A stretch of DNA of 64,000 nucleotides, taken from Cardiocondyla obscurior (lineage: Eukaryota > Arthropoda > Insecta > Hymenoptera > Formicidae). The translations under genes and the position numbers were made by a program. The notes under the pieces are model-generated. The model was not told where the DNA came from, made no database searches, and worked only from the letters and a program-made list of their open reading frames with translations. Positions 42,056 through 53,652 of this stretch are shown piece after piece. Each line of letters starts with the position of its first letter. Within the stretch, counting starts at the first letter, position 1. The stretch spans positions 11,165,001 to 11,229,000 of the forward strand of contig NC_091865.1 of the NCBI RefSeq assembly GCF_019399895.1, written 5' to 3'.

Positions 42056-42091
42056 GGATTACATATTTCCATTAATAACTTGCAGGTAAAT
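42056..42091 (+). promoter_or_regulatory. Weak-to-moderate ratchet-point-like site
   Basis: CTTGCAG (AG at 42084-42085) is followed at once by GTAAAT. A TTAAT branch-like motif sits about ten bases upstream, which is close for a branch point, and the pyrimidine tract is short and mixed. It has the same acceptor-donor layout as 8249/8250 but a poorer score by eye. Confidence 0.3.
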
Positions 42092-42448
42092 ATAAGGAAA
42101 ATAGATAAGCACGGTTAATTTTAACATTAATAAATTAATTTACGGAGTAGATAATCGCGCGATATTCAAGACTTTAAATTTAAATAAAATATATTTATAT
42201 TTACCGTAAAGTCCTACTCTCTTTTCACGTATCGTAATACCTTCTTTAACAAATTCTTAGGAAAAAAAAAATTATTTTATCTGAGTTTTTAATACCCCGG
42301 CAAAACTCGATCAGTAGTAATCGTTGTAATATCAATTTTTAATTCACCGTCGCTACAATGAGATTAATTCGCCGACGAGGTGAAATTAGAGTTCATAAGC
42401 CGTGCGCCGCGTAGTTAATGGCTAAAATCGTTTGGCGTATAAAAAGGA

Positions 42449-42478
42449 GGGAGAGAGAGAGAGAAAGAGAGAGAGAGA
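42449..42478 (+). repeat. (GA)n microsatellite
   Basis: GA units with one AA interruption, then an A run. In frame it reads as an alternating Arg-Glu run; no gene. Confidence 0.85.
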
Positions 42479-45400
42479 AAAAAAAGGAGGTTTTATCGCT
42501 CCCGGAGGATTTAACCCCGACGCTATTTCGACGTAACTCCATTATCCGAACGAGTTTCCCCCGAATCGTTAATTTTCTCTGCCATCGACCAAAATTTCGC
42601 TCTCGTACCACCTCTCCGTCGTGTACTTAAAAATATACATACACACTCGCGGCGGTCACTTGAAATCGCGTCGGATTTAATTAACGAAGTAACAACGTAA
42701 CAACGTGCTCAAATAATAAGTACGTCGACTCGTTATTATCTTGTAGAAACGTAGGTAAATACACATTCATATATATATTTGGCCAAAATTTACGACCCCT
42801 ATCCGCGGTTTTCACACAATTTGCGCAACGAGAGTTGACGGATTTAGATCTATAGAGCGTGAAGTGCCGCCCGCAGTTTCCCCAATTTCGTGATTCGTTA
42901 CCGTCCTCGTAATTTTTTCACATTTATTGCATAAAAACACGCAAATATTAATCTTACGCTACGTAAATGCGGATTGTCTATTACGCGGTGCAACAGGGTC
43001 TGCTGTATTATTTCAACGTTTTCTGCCACTACGTGTGATTAGATTTACGGTGCATTCTACAACTTATTTCCTTTCATTTTATATGCGATTTATTGAAATA
43101 TTTTAATGTTTTGTATAATTTTTTTTTTCATAATTTGTGCAATGTGAACGCTATTAAATAACTCAAGATAATGTGATACAACGGTATTTGAAAACATATA
43201 TATCGTTTAAACGCATAACGTGATTCTTTTTACAATACATATTAGCAATTTTACAAATTTATTCTTTCAATGCGAATAATACAGTGTAATGGAAAAAGCA
43301 CATTTATTTTAATATAAACCCGCAAGAGGAAATGATCAATGATTTCTCGCTTTGAACTGACATTATGGTGCAATCTAGCAATTACAATTTAACGGGTGGG
43401 AAACCTTACAGGGAATACGCGTCGAGTGTTCAGAGAGCAATATTGTAATTCGTGGCTGTTCCCTCCCTGATTGCGAGTTCTGTAATACGCGCGATGTTCC
43501 GGGATCGTTAATTAAACCCGTCGCGATTGCGTTTCACGTAACCCCGCGAGATGATTGCGGCGCCCTGTCGTTCGCGGCCGGTTGTAATTCAGATCGAGCC
43601 GTTTTTCTCCCGATACGTCGAATGGATGGCCCGACCGTTGCGTGAAAGCGCGTCACTGAGCCGCGATGGATCTGTAACGGCACGCGTATCCGGCCCCTAT
43701 CAGCGGCGGGTGCTCCCAATTTTCCAGGCGCACTCGCGCGACGACAAGCCCCCTGATAGCTTTGGATAACCGCCGATGGTTTTTCAAGAGACCCATCCAC
43801 GTCGTCGGAATTCCGCGGTCACCGTTGGCGAAAATGCCGAAAATATACGCGAGATCCTCGTTTCCACGCAATAAATCTGTGCCGTTCCGATAACCCTCTC
43901 GGAACATACGTCACGGCTTCAATCCGCCGGCTCTTACCTGTTCGTCGATATTTTCGCGTTCCACGGTGTTTTTAATAAATTCTTAATTTAAGCCGAATTA
44001 TTATGAATCCGTCGGTTCCGGTCGATTTGATTAGGCGTGATTACTAAATAAATTAAATAAGGAGATATTTTACTTAGCATTAAAAAATAATAATTTTTGC
44101 TAATTGTCTCGGGTACGCGTTATACGTAAATTTACGACAGGAATTGGCACGATCGCTCGCCGTACTCGAACGAGCGGCTGTTTGATATTTCGCTTGCTGT
44201 CAATAATTAATAGATTCGATAATTTACATTAATTTTGGGGATTTAATTTTCCACGCCTTGTGACAAATGTTACGGTATTAAGGAGATAAATTTGTTACGA
44301 TCGTTATCACGATAATCGTATCGATAGCATTTAATTTCCTCGGTTTTCACGTTTATCTCCATTCGTTAGCAAACATTCGCCTGAATTCACGACCGGATGT
44401 GCATGCGAGCCGCGATGTCGTTTTACATTGTAATACGTAAAATTCGGACGAAGGGAGAATAATGCAAATCGCTCTATTTAGGTATAATAATATTGTTTGT
44501 TCCTGGCAAATGAATTTTCCATGAGTGCGCACGCGCCCGTATAAATCACTTGTCTGACCGCGTAGCATGCCAAAATGCGCATCCCATATCGATAATCGCG
44601 GTTCACTGGCACTTACGCAGCGACAGCTGATGAGTCTACCTGCAACGCGCCTCTCATTCGTCGTCGCTACCGGATATTGATCGTCTATTCAGCTAGTTAA
44701 GCCACTTTTGCGAGATATCGTGAATTAAAGACTCGGTACGTGCAATAGAGACCCGATAGATAATACCGTGCGCGATACTTGACTATCATTTTATTCGACG
44801 TTTGTATAAAATAGGGATAATAATTTTTTCTAATTTTTTCATCTCGTAGTTTCTAACATATTTTAATGATTAAAGGTGAAATTAACGACGATTTAACGTA
44901 AATTAAATTAATACATCCCTTCGTGACCTACGAACAAGCATTCGGCTTGATAAGAAAAGGAAACGGTTGATGTACGCGTAAAACGCACACGTCTATTTAA
45001 TTATCTTTCGAATAATAGTTCTCAGTCACAAAACTAAGTAGGGAAATCTAATTTACGAATCGTAGTCGAGCGTATTAGACGTTAGTGCTCTCATAAAATA
45101 GATCGTTCTCATATTGAATTTCTTGTTGCGTGCCGGACGCGCATTTTTACGCGGGGATGAGCTTTTCAACTCACGCACCGGCAGAATGCAATATTGGGCG
45201 ACTGTAAAAAAGATAGTCTGTTTGCTTTCCAAGAGGATGCGCGAAACCGTTATCGCCGTAGCAGTTTACAGGAAACGATCATTTTTGGTCTCTCGGGACC
45301 GGTGTTTTGGCAAAAATTTTGAAAGCTTCGGACGGTAACGCGTGTCGAAGATAAACCTCGCTTCCTCATTGTTTTTTCCGGATTGTTTTCATTCGTTTGT

Positions 45401-46411
45401 GGCAGACTCGATGCGACAAAGTTACGTGTTTCTTTTTTTTTATGTTTATTATTCATTATTGTCTCTGTCGTCCTCTCTCCATCATAATTTACTCGCGTGC
45501 CTCGCGTATCCCTGCCACCTACGTTGCCGTAAACGGATCACGTATTCCCGCGGGACAGAGATTTGTTTCCGGAAACAACGGCTGCAGCCGTGGCCACACA
45601 AATTCACGTTTGAGAAAATAAAAGCGACGCGATTCGGGCCGGGCGATCAAAGATTTAACCCCGCCGCCGGAAACCATTTGACTCTTCCTCGCGTGAAACA
45701 TATCGATGTTAAGCCAATATATATTTTTCGACTGGCAGCGCGCCTAAAAAATTCACGCGGCCGAATTTGCTAGTGCGCTGTAACATTGTGTTGTAAAAGA
45801 AAAAAAAAATTTTTTTTAGAGGTACTTAATGGAACGTAAATTGGTAATTAATAAAAATTAATAGCACGACGCATGTATTCTCCGCGGCTAGATAGGTGAA
45901 ATCGTATTATCTTCGTGCGGCTCGCTCGAGATTCATTTTCGAGCAATTTCCGGCAACATTTATTCACCGCACGTGTTCGTGGTATACCACGTTCTCCGCG
46001 AAACCTCAATCACGCGTTAGTGCCATTTGTTCGATAGCCGATTGTGAATTGACTAGTGCTAATTTCGTACATGCCAATCCGTACTTTGATTTCCTATCAG
46101 TCTACGTATTTATGTCGTCATATTGAATTTTCTGATATATTTCAAATTTTAATAAATTAATAAGTTGTAATTTCAAAATCAATCAATTCTTTTTGAACCC
46201 GAGCGATATTTTCTAATATATTTATCAAATAAAAATATTTTTTGATAACCCGTTTAATTACTTTTTCATCGATTAACAATTGTTTTTTTTTTTAAGGTAA
46301 AGAGACTCGACAATAATCGAAATAAATATTATATGCATTAAATTATATCATGTATTAACTTCTTTTTAATTGTTTCGTATAAATTTGGCTGTTAAATGCA
46401 CTACAAGATAA

Positions 46412-46451
46412 AATCGGAAAATGTAAATACGAGTATTTACGTTTTCCGATT
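46412..46451. repeat. Near-perfect 19-bp inverted repeat
   Basis: The arm 46412-46430 is the reverse complement of 46433-46451 except for one T/C difference that still pairs as a G-T wobble, with only two bases between. The arms contain AATCGG and CCGATT at their ends. The stem is too short and the loop too tight for a microRNA precursor. A cruciform, a dimeric binding site or a fold-back relic are the alternatives. Confidence 0.7.
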
Positions 46452-49430
46452 ATATTCCTGACATTTTAAATTTCGCTATTGCCCATTGCAAAACAAAAGG
46501 AACATTATACTTCTGATAAAATATACCGAGAATATTACAATAATGCAAACGCACCTACATTCACAATTATTACATTACGAGCATTATGTTATTCGTATAT
46601 TATACAACATACGTACGTACAATACCATTATTATCTTTTTAACCGGACCATTATTAAATTATTTATAAATCTCATTCAATTACGTATCTGAAATAAATAA
46701 AAAAAAAAATTTTTAAACAAAAGAATTATTCTTGTGAAACGACATTTTTTACAGCACTGTTTATTTCAGCGACTTAACGTGCTAGTACTTAAACGTAAAA
46801 CAAGACGGGCGTTATTATTTTATTATCTCGTATGCTTTACGAAAAGAGTGCTCGTTTTCTGGTGAAATTTTCGGACGCACAGTATATCACACTCGGCTAG
46901 AAAGGATCGTGGATGGATCGCGACGATAGACGAGCGCGCGGTTTATACAGATGGCGGCGTGGGCTACGTGAGCTCGAAGTTTATGGCAGAAAAAGCTCTT
47001 TGGGTTGACGTCCTTATTCCCACCCTCCCCATTCTCGAGTAAAGGGTGGCTCGAATAAAACTGAGAAGCATCCGACGTATCCTCCTTAGAGTTGATAGCC
47101 TATCACGGCAAAGTTCTATTGATAGACGTGTTTTGGATTATTCAATCCGCACGACAATACGACTGGCGGTAAGCAAAGATAAATCGATTTCGTTCGCTAA
47201 ACCAGGATCTTTGTGGATCGATCTTTTAATATTTATAAAACTATTAATATTTTATAAGAATACGAAGAATCTGTTGAATTATAAACGCGTCGCAAGAATA
47301 AATAAAACTTTTACAAAATAGAAAAAAATACATTAGGATCGTTTATTTATCCGACGAATTTATAAACAATTTATCTTCGATCGATGGGAAAACGTTACGA
47401 ATCTGCTGCCGGCGATGATCGCTTCGCAGCACTCGAAGAAGGCGCGATGAGGAAACGGTAATACTCGTGTCGGTTCACGAATCGAACGTTTCGACCGTCT
47501 CGTATTTTCGCATTCCTGTCCAAGTTTAATCCGCAAAAAGGAAAAATGTAGAGAAAAAGAACGAACACCTTTGGATATAAATTCGTGAGCGACGCGCTGA
47601 AAGAACGGGCGCTTTTCACAACTCGCGGGCCCGCAAGCACGGGTTTTTGGTGGAAGCTGTGGCTCGGAATAAACGCGTTATCACAGAAGCGAATGCGACA
47701 ATAATGTTCAAGTTTGAGCGATACCAACGACGGTAAAAATCAGATTACACAGGGAATCTAGTTGGCGAACTTGCATGCTAGCGACGTTTGCGTCGCCGGA
47801 CAATATCTTTCACCGACCTCGTTTCGCGTACGTTTACCCGGCAAATATCATAAAACGCTCGTCCGTCGACGATGTGTTTTTCAGCGCGGCTCACTTCGCT
47901 TTCCCGGGGGAAGAGGCCTGCTAGATGCCAGATAGCGACGTATAACGTCACGGATAATTGACGCGAAGCGACGAAGCTATCTCGAATCGATAGCAAAATC
48001 GCCAAAAAACATCTCTTAAAGACGAGAAGATCTCAAACATCATTTATTATTAACCGTAACACTTCTCGAGAAAGAAAATCGATCGCGTGTAATAGGAAAA
48101 GCGTTCCTCGCGTTCGAGCGTAGCCGAAGGGTTCGTTAATTGTCCTTTTCGAATTGGAAATTATTAAAATCATGACAATTTATTTTTGCGACTTAATAAT
48201 TTTTGCTGCTTCGTTTAGACCGGCTCGCTAAAAAAAGCCCGTACGAAGGAAAGGAAAATGAAGAATAGAACCTGCGATAAGAATTACACAAGAAATATAT
48301 GTCGCTGCCCGCGTTATCGTACAGGACGTCACAACGAAAGTTCGTCTCTTATCGGGAGCCTGCAGTTCTTCTTCGCGAAAGGAACCGACGCGTTAAGCGC
48401 GAAAATTTTCGCAGTGGTAATGATGTCAAAAGTTACGTCTGGGTTCCCGGGAAAAGAAAGAGAGAGGAGCGATGATGTCGCGGTGATAGTGACGCTAAAA
48501 CACGTGAGAACACGAAACATAAAAGAAGACAAAATGTAAGATAGAAGATATATATACATAAAATTTTTTTATGGGTTCTTCTGCTTTCTCTAACTTTTAT
48601 AACTTGGCGCCTGCTTTATTTAATTTTTTTTATTGCCGATAACAGATAATATTAAGTTCCTTTTTTTTCTTTCTTTCGAATTGATATTACACATTATGCA
48701 GAGAAATGCGTAAACAATATATTAATAAAATATGCGTTGTAAGAATCTTTATTATTTTTTTTTCTTTTTTTCATATTAAAAGTTCATTTAATTAACTTTT
48801 GCCACAGTTTTTTTTTTAATTTTAAATATTACATACCTTTATAATTAAATTTTACAAATTAAATTTGCATTCTGAAATAATTAAAAATTAGCGGAATAGC
48901 TGAATTAATTTCAAGATTGTGTGTAAATTTTAATTTTAATTCCATTGTAGTTTACAAAGTTAAATTATTATGTTAAAATAATAATTCCTTTTTGACTGTA
49001 CTTTTAATAATATAATCAAGATGACGTGGGAAATTAATTAGTACGCCGTATAGGCCAGCTAGAAAAAGGTGTACGGGAAAATGTTTCCCCGAAGAACATC
49101 GATAAAAAGGGAGCTGCATCGGGAACGTAAACATTTGTTGACGTATCATTTTCCTAGTTTATCGTAGAACATAAAGCTAGGCGTATTAAACGAAGCGGTG
49201 CCGAGCAAGTATTACGGAAATATTAAGGTCGCGCAAACAGAGAACAAGAGGCGAGCAAATAGAAGAAGGCAAGGGCTGGAGAAATGGAGAGCGATGTTTG
49301 AAGGATGAGGGAGCGAGGGTTGAAGGATGCGTTGTGCCCGAGAGGTTGAAGACCGGAACAAAGACCAGTGAGAAAAGAAAATCGGATTAAGGGGGGCTAT
49401 CTCGGCGTGGCGTTGAGTCAGCGCACTTAC

Positions 49431-49468
49431 CGCCAGGACGTCGAATCTTAAGACATTCATTATTATTC
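49431..49468 (-). other. Candidate 38-nt microexon
   Basis: On the minus strand a CATTACAG acceptor with a pyrimidine-rich run before it (AG at plus 49469-49470) is followed by 38 nt and then a consensus GTAAGT donor (plus 49425-49430). One frame is open and reads through as IIMNVLRFDVLA. Thirty-eight is not a multiple of three, so skipping would shift the frame. It could belong to the same minus-strand transcript as the exons at 61-62 kb, but no linking evidence is visible. It may equally be a chance pairing of splice sites. Confidence 0.3.
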
Positions 49469-50290
49469 CTGTAATGCCGAGAGTGATTTTCAAATACTGA
49501 TCGCGGGCTTACATACACAACGAAGGAATATATGTATATATTCAATTAAAAATCTTAATTATTTTCTGTTGCTTTTCACGTCGATGTCTGATATACGCGT
49601 AGACGCCCGATTAGTGCGAGAAACGGTAAAGTAATCAAGCCCGATAAAAGAATTTAATATTTTCACGCAGAAAATAAACAGGCGCATCGAGCTAAACGAG
49701 GCTTCCCGGACGTCGTAACTTTCGTAATAATAGTCGAACGCCTACGTTATCAATTCGGGAGATCGGAACGTCCCCTTTATAACCTACTTGGTTTAACGTG
49801 CTTGACGATAGGTAGAAAGGGTGGAGAGTGAGAGACAAGGCAGATAGAGAACGGGAGTCGAAGGGAAAACTGAGCGACCGAGTCGAGAGTTGCCAAGTCG
49901 GATAATGGCAAAGTTATAGCAGTAGCAGCGACAGTCGGGGGACTACGGTACATCGCGAACAACGATGCTAACGACCCTTTAAGCCGCAGACGATCGGTAT
50001 CCGGGCTTTCCTCTGTGCCGCGCGTATCGCCCGCGCGAATTTCGCTGCCGGGAAATAGTTGCGATAGGAAAAAGATTGCCGGCGCGATCGAGTAGATCTT
50101 CCGGAGAATTTTCCCGCCCGGCAAACGCGCGCGAGCTACTCCGATAGGTGAATGGAGCTCGTTTGTCGTCGCAATCACGCGGAAGTTGTAAACATCGTAG
50201 CGACGAAGCTGATAAAGATATTTTCATGCAAAATATACAAGATGAACGTGGAAAGGAACAAAATGCGTGGCGATCAATAGCGACAAGGTA

Positions 50291-50312
50291 TTTTTTTTTT
50301 TTTTTTTTTTTT
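50291..50312. repeat. Poly-T run of 22
   Basis: Uninterrupted T run directly after GACAAGGTA. No adjoining element recognised. Confidence 0.8.
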
Positions 50313-51382
50313 ATAGCTTTCGGAGTCGATCAGAGTTTAATTAGAAAGTCATTTAACACCAGTGATACAACACGACAGGTTCCAAGAGCTTCAAAAGCCT
50401 GTTGATAAAACTCTAGTTTTCAGTTAACTTCAAGAGGTTCTTTGTATTCTATTTTCACGAAACTTCAATTAAAAAAAGTGTGTTGAAATTATGTTTAACA
50501 TTGATGTTTAGGGTTTTCGTTAACTTAAAGTAAATAACGGTAGATCTACTATAATATATTAATGAACATCGCGCGATAAAATATTAATTGCTTATCAAGA
50601 AATAACAAATTATGAGCAATCTTTTGTTTCGTCCTGTTATTTTATTTATCATAAAAATTGTAAGTATTTTCTCCCCACGGTGCGGATCATTACGCGGAAG
50701 CGAATAAACTTTTTCGTATTATACGCAGATCGATCTTTTATTGTGGCAGGCAAAATATATCTCGACGAGATTATCACAAAACTTCAAATAACGGGGGAAC
50801 AAAGGTCCTATTTGGCGGAAACGCTCGCGAGGCAATCTCGCGCGTCCGAATTTTCTTCCTTCACTAAACGTTGTATATGACGCTATTTCTGCTTACTTTT
50901 CACATTTTCTTCCTATTTTACGCCGCGGTAAAGCGAAATCCCGAGTTCTGTAGCGTAAGTACTTGAACGAACGCGCGTATGACTATAAATGCAACGAAGA
51001 CTATATTATAATAAAATCTATCTGTCTTCTATGTATGTGCGGCGAACTGCTTTCAAAAAATATTCACCGAACCACTGCGATTTGCAGAATTTCATTACTC
51101 TTTCTTTTTCGGACTTTTCTTTTCGTTCTTTTTTAATTTTTTTTATTTTTTTTTAATTTAGACATCTCAATAATTAATCTGCGAATTCCTAAAGCCAATT
51201 AAAACTAATTGGAAAAATTAGTTTTTTTTATTTGTTTATTACGTAAATAATTTTACGAAGTTATTAACGGAAGCGATCCCTATTTTGCTCCTGCGCCTCT
51301 TTCACTCCTGCTGTCGCACTCTGCTTTCCCAGCGGATTTTCCCTCCGATAATATCACGACCGTGTGAGAAAAGTTACTTTGT

Positions 51383-51422
51383 AAACTTCAACTAAAAAAA
51401 AAAAAAAAAAACGTTGAAGTTT
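51383..51422. repeat. Poly-A run flanked by perfect 10-bp inverted repeats
   Basis: AAACTTCAAC (51383-51392) and GTTGAAGTTT (51413-51422) are exact reverse complements and enclose an 18-base A run (51394-51411). The A run sits precisely in the loop of a hairpin. Confidence 0.65.
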
Positions 51423-52970
51423 TATTCGCGCGCGATTCTAGGACGAGCATGGTGCGGAGCTACTTATTTTTCAGGTGGAAATTGATTTAAGGTACGTTGA
51501 GACTCCTCGTGATTTACGGGCTTGGAATGTACGATCCGAGTATCGACCCGATTTCGATCAGGCTGTAGGAAATTGGCAACTTTTTCCCTCGCTCTAATTT
51601 ATTACGATTGAACAGATAGGTCGACGATCTTTCATATTAGCATGCTGGCCGCGAGGGGAGATGAAGAGAGCAACCTAAAGTGTCTATCGAATTATCCGAC
51701 TGTCGTGCGAGTCGTAAAAACCCGATTCACTGATAAATCGCGCCGTAAAATTAAATAAAAAATTTTTTTAATAAAAAAAAAAAAGTTTGAGAAATGTAAC
51801 GTCTGCGAAAAAAATAACTCGTGCGCTTTTGCGAAAATAATAATCCTTCCATTGAACAGATAGGTTCAAATTTGTCGAACAAGCACAATTATCATCGCGT
51901 ATTTTCTCATTTTATGATGCGCCGGGAGAAATAATTTAAGTGATCGGGCAATTTGATAGAGCTTGACGTCCGAGGTCAGCGACGAAAATTGCTGACGAAC
52001 GCGACGTAGAAATATCAAAACCGATATCAACGAGAGAGGCTCCCTGATGGCCGAGGGTAGTCGTAGAGTATATAGTTTACACTGACCGCCATGAAAATTT
52101 CCCTCGGGACGCAAAGCGCAAAGTACGCATCGCGGCCGTTGCTGCATGCGCGACCGATATACGGCACGGCTTCTCGTACCACACCCAATTTATGCCGCGG
52201 AATATAACATGCGCTTCCACGCGCAATCTGCCGGGATTTCGTTACCCGAAACGATTTACCGGCGTATATATCGCGACTGGTAATCATCGATATGCGGGCT
52301 ACTTACGCGGAACCGTGCGCGAAGAAAACGGTGATGAAAGTAGCTGATAAATTCAATAAAAGGATGAAAGAACGGTTTGCTGACTCATAACTAGAAGATA
52401 TCTGTGAAAATCGAGCGCGGAGAAACCGAAATATCCCATCGAGATATGTAATTATCAGTACACCGATTCATTAATGATATACGAGCACGAAATCGCGAAA
52501 GTGGCAGAAACAACGTCTACTATCGCGATAATTAATCCCGATTAATTATTTCAATTTTTATTTTTTCCTTCTCACGCCACATTTTTTACTATAACGCAAA
52601 TAGAAAACGGAGATTGTTGAGTCTCGTATCATTACAGCGTGTATTAACGAATCAACGATTCAGTCAATCACGAACATCAAAAGACGTAGAGAGCGAAAAG
52701 GGTAAGACATGATTTATGTTTTTACTTTTCAAAAAAGTATTAGGGCCGAACAAAATTAATGATACGGCTTTTCAATTTTAACTCGATCGAAAAATAGCTT
52801 GGAAAATTGATTTCACAGCCCGTGTCGAGCGAAATCCCACCAGATCAAATAAAATGTCCGCATATATGCACGCCTGGAATGCTGCCGGCGCCGATCAGCG
52901 GATTTGCCACGGTTGGAAAGGGCGGTACAATACACATTTTACGGTTAAAGCAGCGGAGCAGACTCCGTGG

Positions 52971-53028
52971 GGTTATCAACGTGTTAAACTACGTAATTCC
53001 GCACAGGGCATAAACTTAATGTCTCTCC
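52971..53028 (+). repeat. Diverged direct repeat, copy 1
   Basis: Shares GGTTATCAA, TAAACTACGTAAT, CCG and CTTAATGTCT in the same order with copy 2 at 53599-53652. An 11-base insertion relative to copy 2 lies before CTTAATGTCT. Both copies lie in CpG-richer patches and are followed by CT-rich sequence. Confidence 0.6.
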
Positions 53029-53598
53029 CTCCTCTCCGCCCCTTTCGTTCCTCGCTCTGGCCCCGGCGAGCGCCCATATCCCGCGTGTGACAAACTACAA
53101 TATGCACGATTTGCATGCAAATGTCGCGTGTGCCAGTAAAAATTATTATTTTTTTTTTAAACCACCCGGCCCTATCCGCCGTTACCACTGAAATACGAGC
53201 TGCGCGAAATCCGGCATCGGCGTTAAATTCTTCCGCGAACTTAATATTAATACTCTCCACGAAGGAGGCTGAACTCGAATCGACGCTCTTCAGAGCGTAA
53301 TCGTCGGATATCAGTGTTCGCTATAATATTCTGAGCGCGGGCATAATCATTCGTATCTTTCTTTTACTTCCCCTTCCGTATAAAAGTACGTAAAAACGTC
53401 TCCGCGAGGACGTTTAAGGAACGTTTATAAACTCGACTCTGAAGTGGAAATTTTAAGAATCCGCATTTTAAATCCCGAATGGGAAAGATTTAAGTGGATT
53501 CGTGGGCGGCCGGGACGCTTCTTCATCCCGTCGACGGCGTAGATACCGTCGCGCGCGCGTCAAAGTTTTCGCGGTGTATTCCACGCGGATAGCCGCGC

Positions 53599-53652
53599 GG
53601 TTATCAAACGCGCTAAACTACGTAATCCGAGGAGCTTAATGTCTACCACTCT
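53599..53652 (+). repeat. Diverged direct repeat, copy 2
   Basis: Second copy, about 630 bp downstream of copy 1. The shared blocks are GGTTATCAA, TAAACTACGTAAT, CCG and CTTAATGTCT. The pair could be a duplicated regulatory element or the remains of a short dispersed repeat. Confidence 0.6.

Larger units (their letters stand above)
20783..42085. other. Non-coding, putative intron segment
   Basis: No supportable exon. CpG-richer patches lie near 24440-24720, 26000-26380, 27000-27620, 30900-31300, 32640-33130, 34300-34700, 36005-36420 and 37310-37760. Microsatellites are frequent. The longest frames (for example minus 37298-37765, 155 codons) have no recognisable domain and overlap frames on the other strand. 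The patch at 32640-33130, GC-rich without simple repeats, is a reasonable candidate for a conserved intronic element, but conservation cannot be judged from one genome. Confidence 0.55.
42086..52970. other. Non-coding, putative intron segment
   Basis: No supportable plus-strand exon. CpG-rich patches lie near 43440-43960, 44340-44760, 45110-45780, 47390-48010 and 49780-50280. Short frames there overlap on both strands and carry no motif. One minus-strand microexon candidate (49431-49468) and a strong small hairpin (46412-46451) are listed separately. AT-rich DNA near 46130-46720 and 48540-49000 holds nothing recognisable. Confidence 0.55.

Noticed and set aside
43925..43945. Minus-strand fusion GAACAG followed by GTAAGAG
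   Set aside because: It has a good donor but purine-rich sequence before the AG, so it is not a ratchet point; no exon is supported.
46412..46451. MicroRNA precursor
   Set aside because: The stem is only 19 bp with a two-base gap between the arms. A precursor needs a longer stem and a larger loop.
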